Below, one piece after another: positions 5,035 through 5,051 of a DNA stretch of 5,051 nucleotides. The stretch's first letter is position 1; the number at the start of each line of letters is the position of its first letter. The notes beneath the pieces were generated by a model. It was given only the letters and a program-made list of their open reading frames with translations. It was not told the origin of the DNA and did no database searches. Both the position numbers and the translations under genes were made by a program. Source of the stretch: Fibrobacter sp. GTDB taxonomy: Bacteria > Fibrobacterota > Fibrobacteria > Fibrobacterales > Fibrobacteraceae. The stretch lies in assembly GCA_021443065.1 (NCBI GenBank), contig JABUUR010000310.1, forward strand, positions 1-5,051, given 5' to 3'.

Positions 5035-5051
5035 AGCATTTCTTAGCGCTT
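5034..5051. repeat. 18-bp direct repeat, right copy
   Basis: This is identical to bases 1-18 and in the same orientation. Here it follows the GC-rich composite repeat directly, sharing one base. At the left end the module order differs: the 18-mer comes first and the composite repeat about 100 bp later. The window stops here, so whether the rest of the 26-bp palindrome follows cannot be seen. Confidence 0.85.

Noticed and set aside
1..5051. Integrated mobile element with att sites at both ends
   Set aside because: The 18-bp direct repeats fit such a model in form, but no integrase, transposase, relaxase or phage gene lies between them, and the repeats belong to a larger palindromic repeat family.

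Overview
The window most likely comes from a Fibrobacter species or a close uncultured relative (phylum Fibrobacterota). The main reason is two proteins with the FISUMP domain (Fibrobacter succinogenes major paralogous domain), one at each end. A glycoside hydrolase family 8 enzyme suited to short xylo-oligosaccharides fits a plant-fibre degrader. No tRNA, rRNA, CRISPR array, transposase, integrase or phage gene is visible.

Layout. Bases 1-152 are a non-coding mosaic of palindromic repeats. Bases 153-2236 (minus strand) hold a two-gene unit: a cytoplasmic GH8 enzyme (1124-2236), then after 38 bp a lipoprotein with MORN-type repeats fused to a FISUMP domain (153-1085). A short AT-rich divergent promoter region (2237-2313) separates these from the plus-strand genes: a small thioredoxin-reductase-like flavoprotein (2314-3177), a radical SAM protein with a C-terminal Twitch-type cysteine cluster (start most likely 3292, end 4257), and a secreted single-domain FISUMP protein (4338-4934). 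Bases 4935-5051 are again non-coding and repeat-rich.

Function. The GH8 protein has no signal peptide, so it probably trims imported xylo-oligosaccharides in the cytoplasm. The two FISUMP proteins are exported, one lipid-anchored and one soluble or periplasmic, and their role is unknown. The flavoprotein keeps its FAD sites and the redox CxxC but lacks the usual NADPH-binding residues. It therefore resembles the ferredoxin-linked, pyridine-nucleotide-independent thioredoxin reductases. The next gene encodes an Fe-S radical SAM enzyme of unknown substrate, which also needs low-potential electrons, so a functional link is possible but unproven.

The most unusual structural point is that both window ends carry the same 18-bp sequence and the same neighbouring GC-rich composite repeat. 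The locus is therefore bracketed by direct copies of a dispersed repeat family. This could reflect assembly breakpoints, a recombination-prone segment, or simply the high density of such repeats in this genome.
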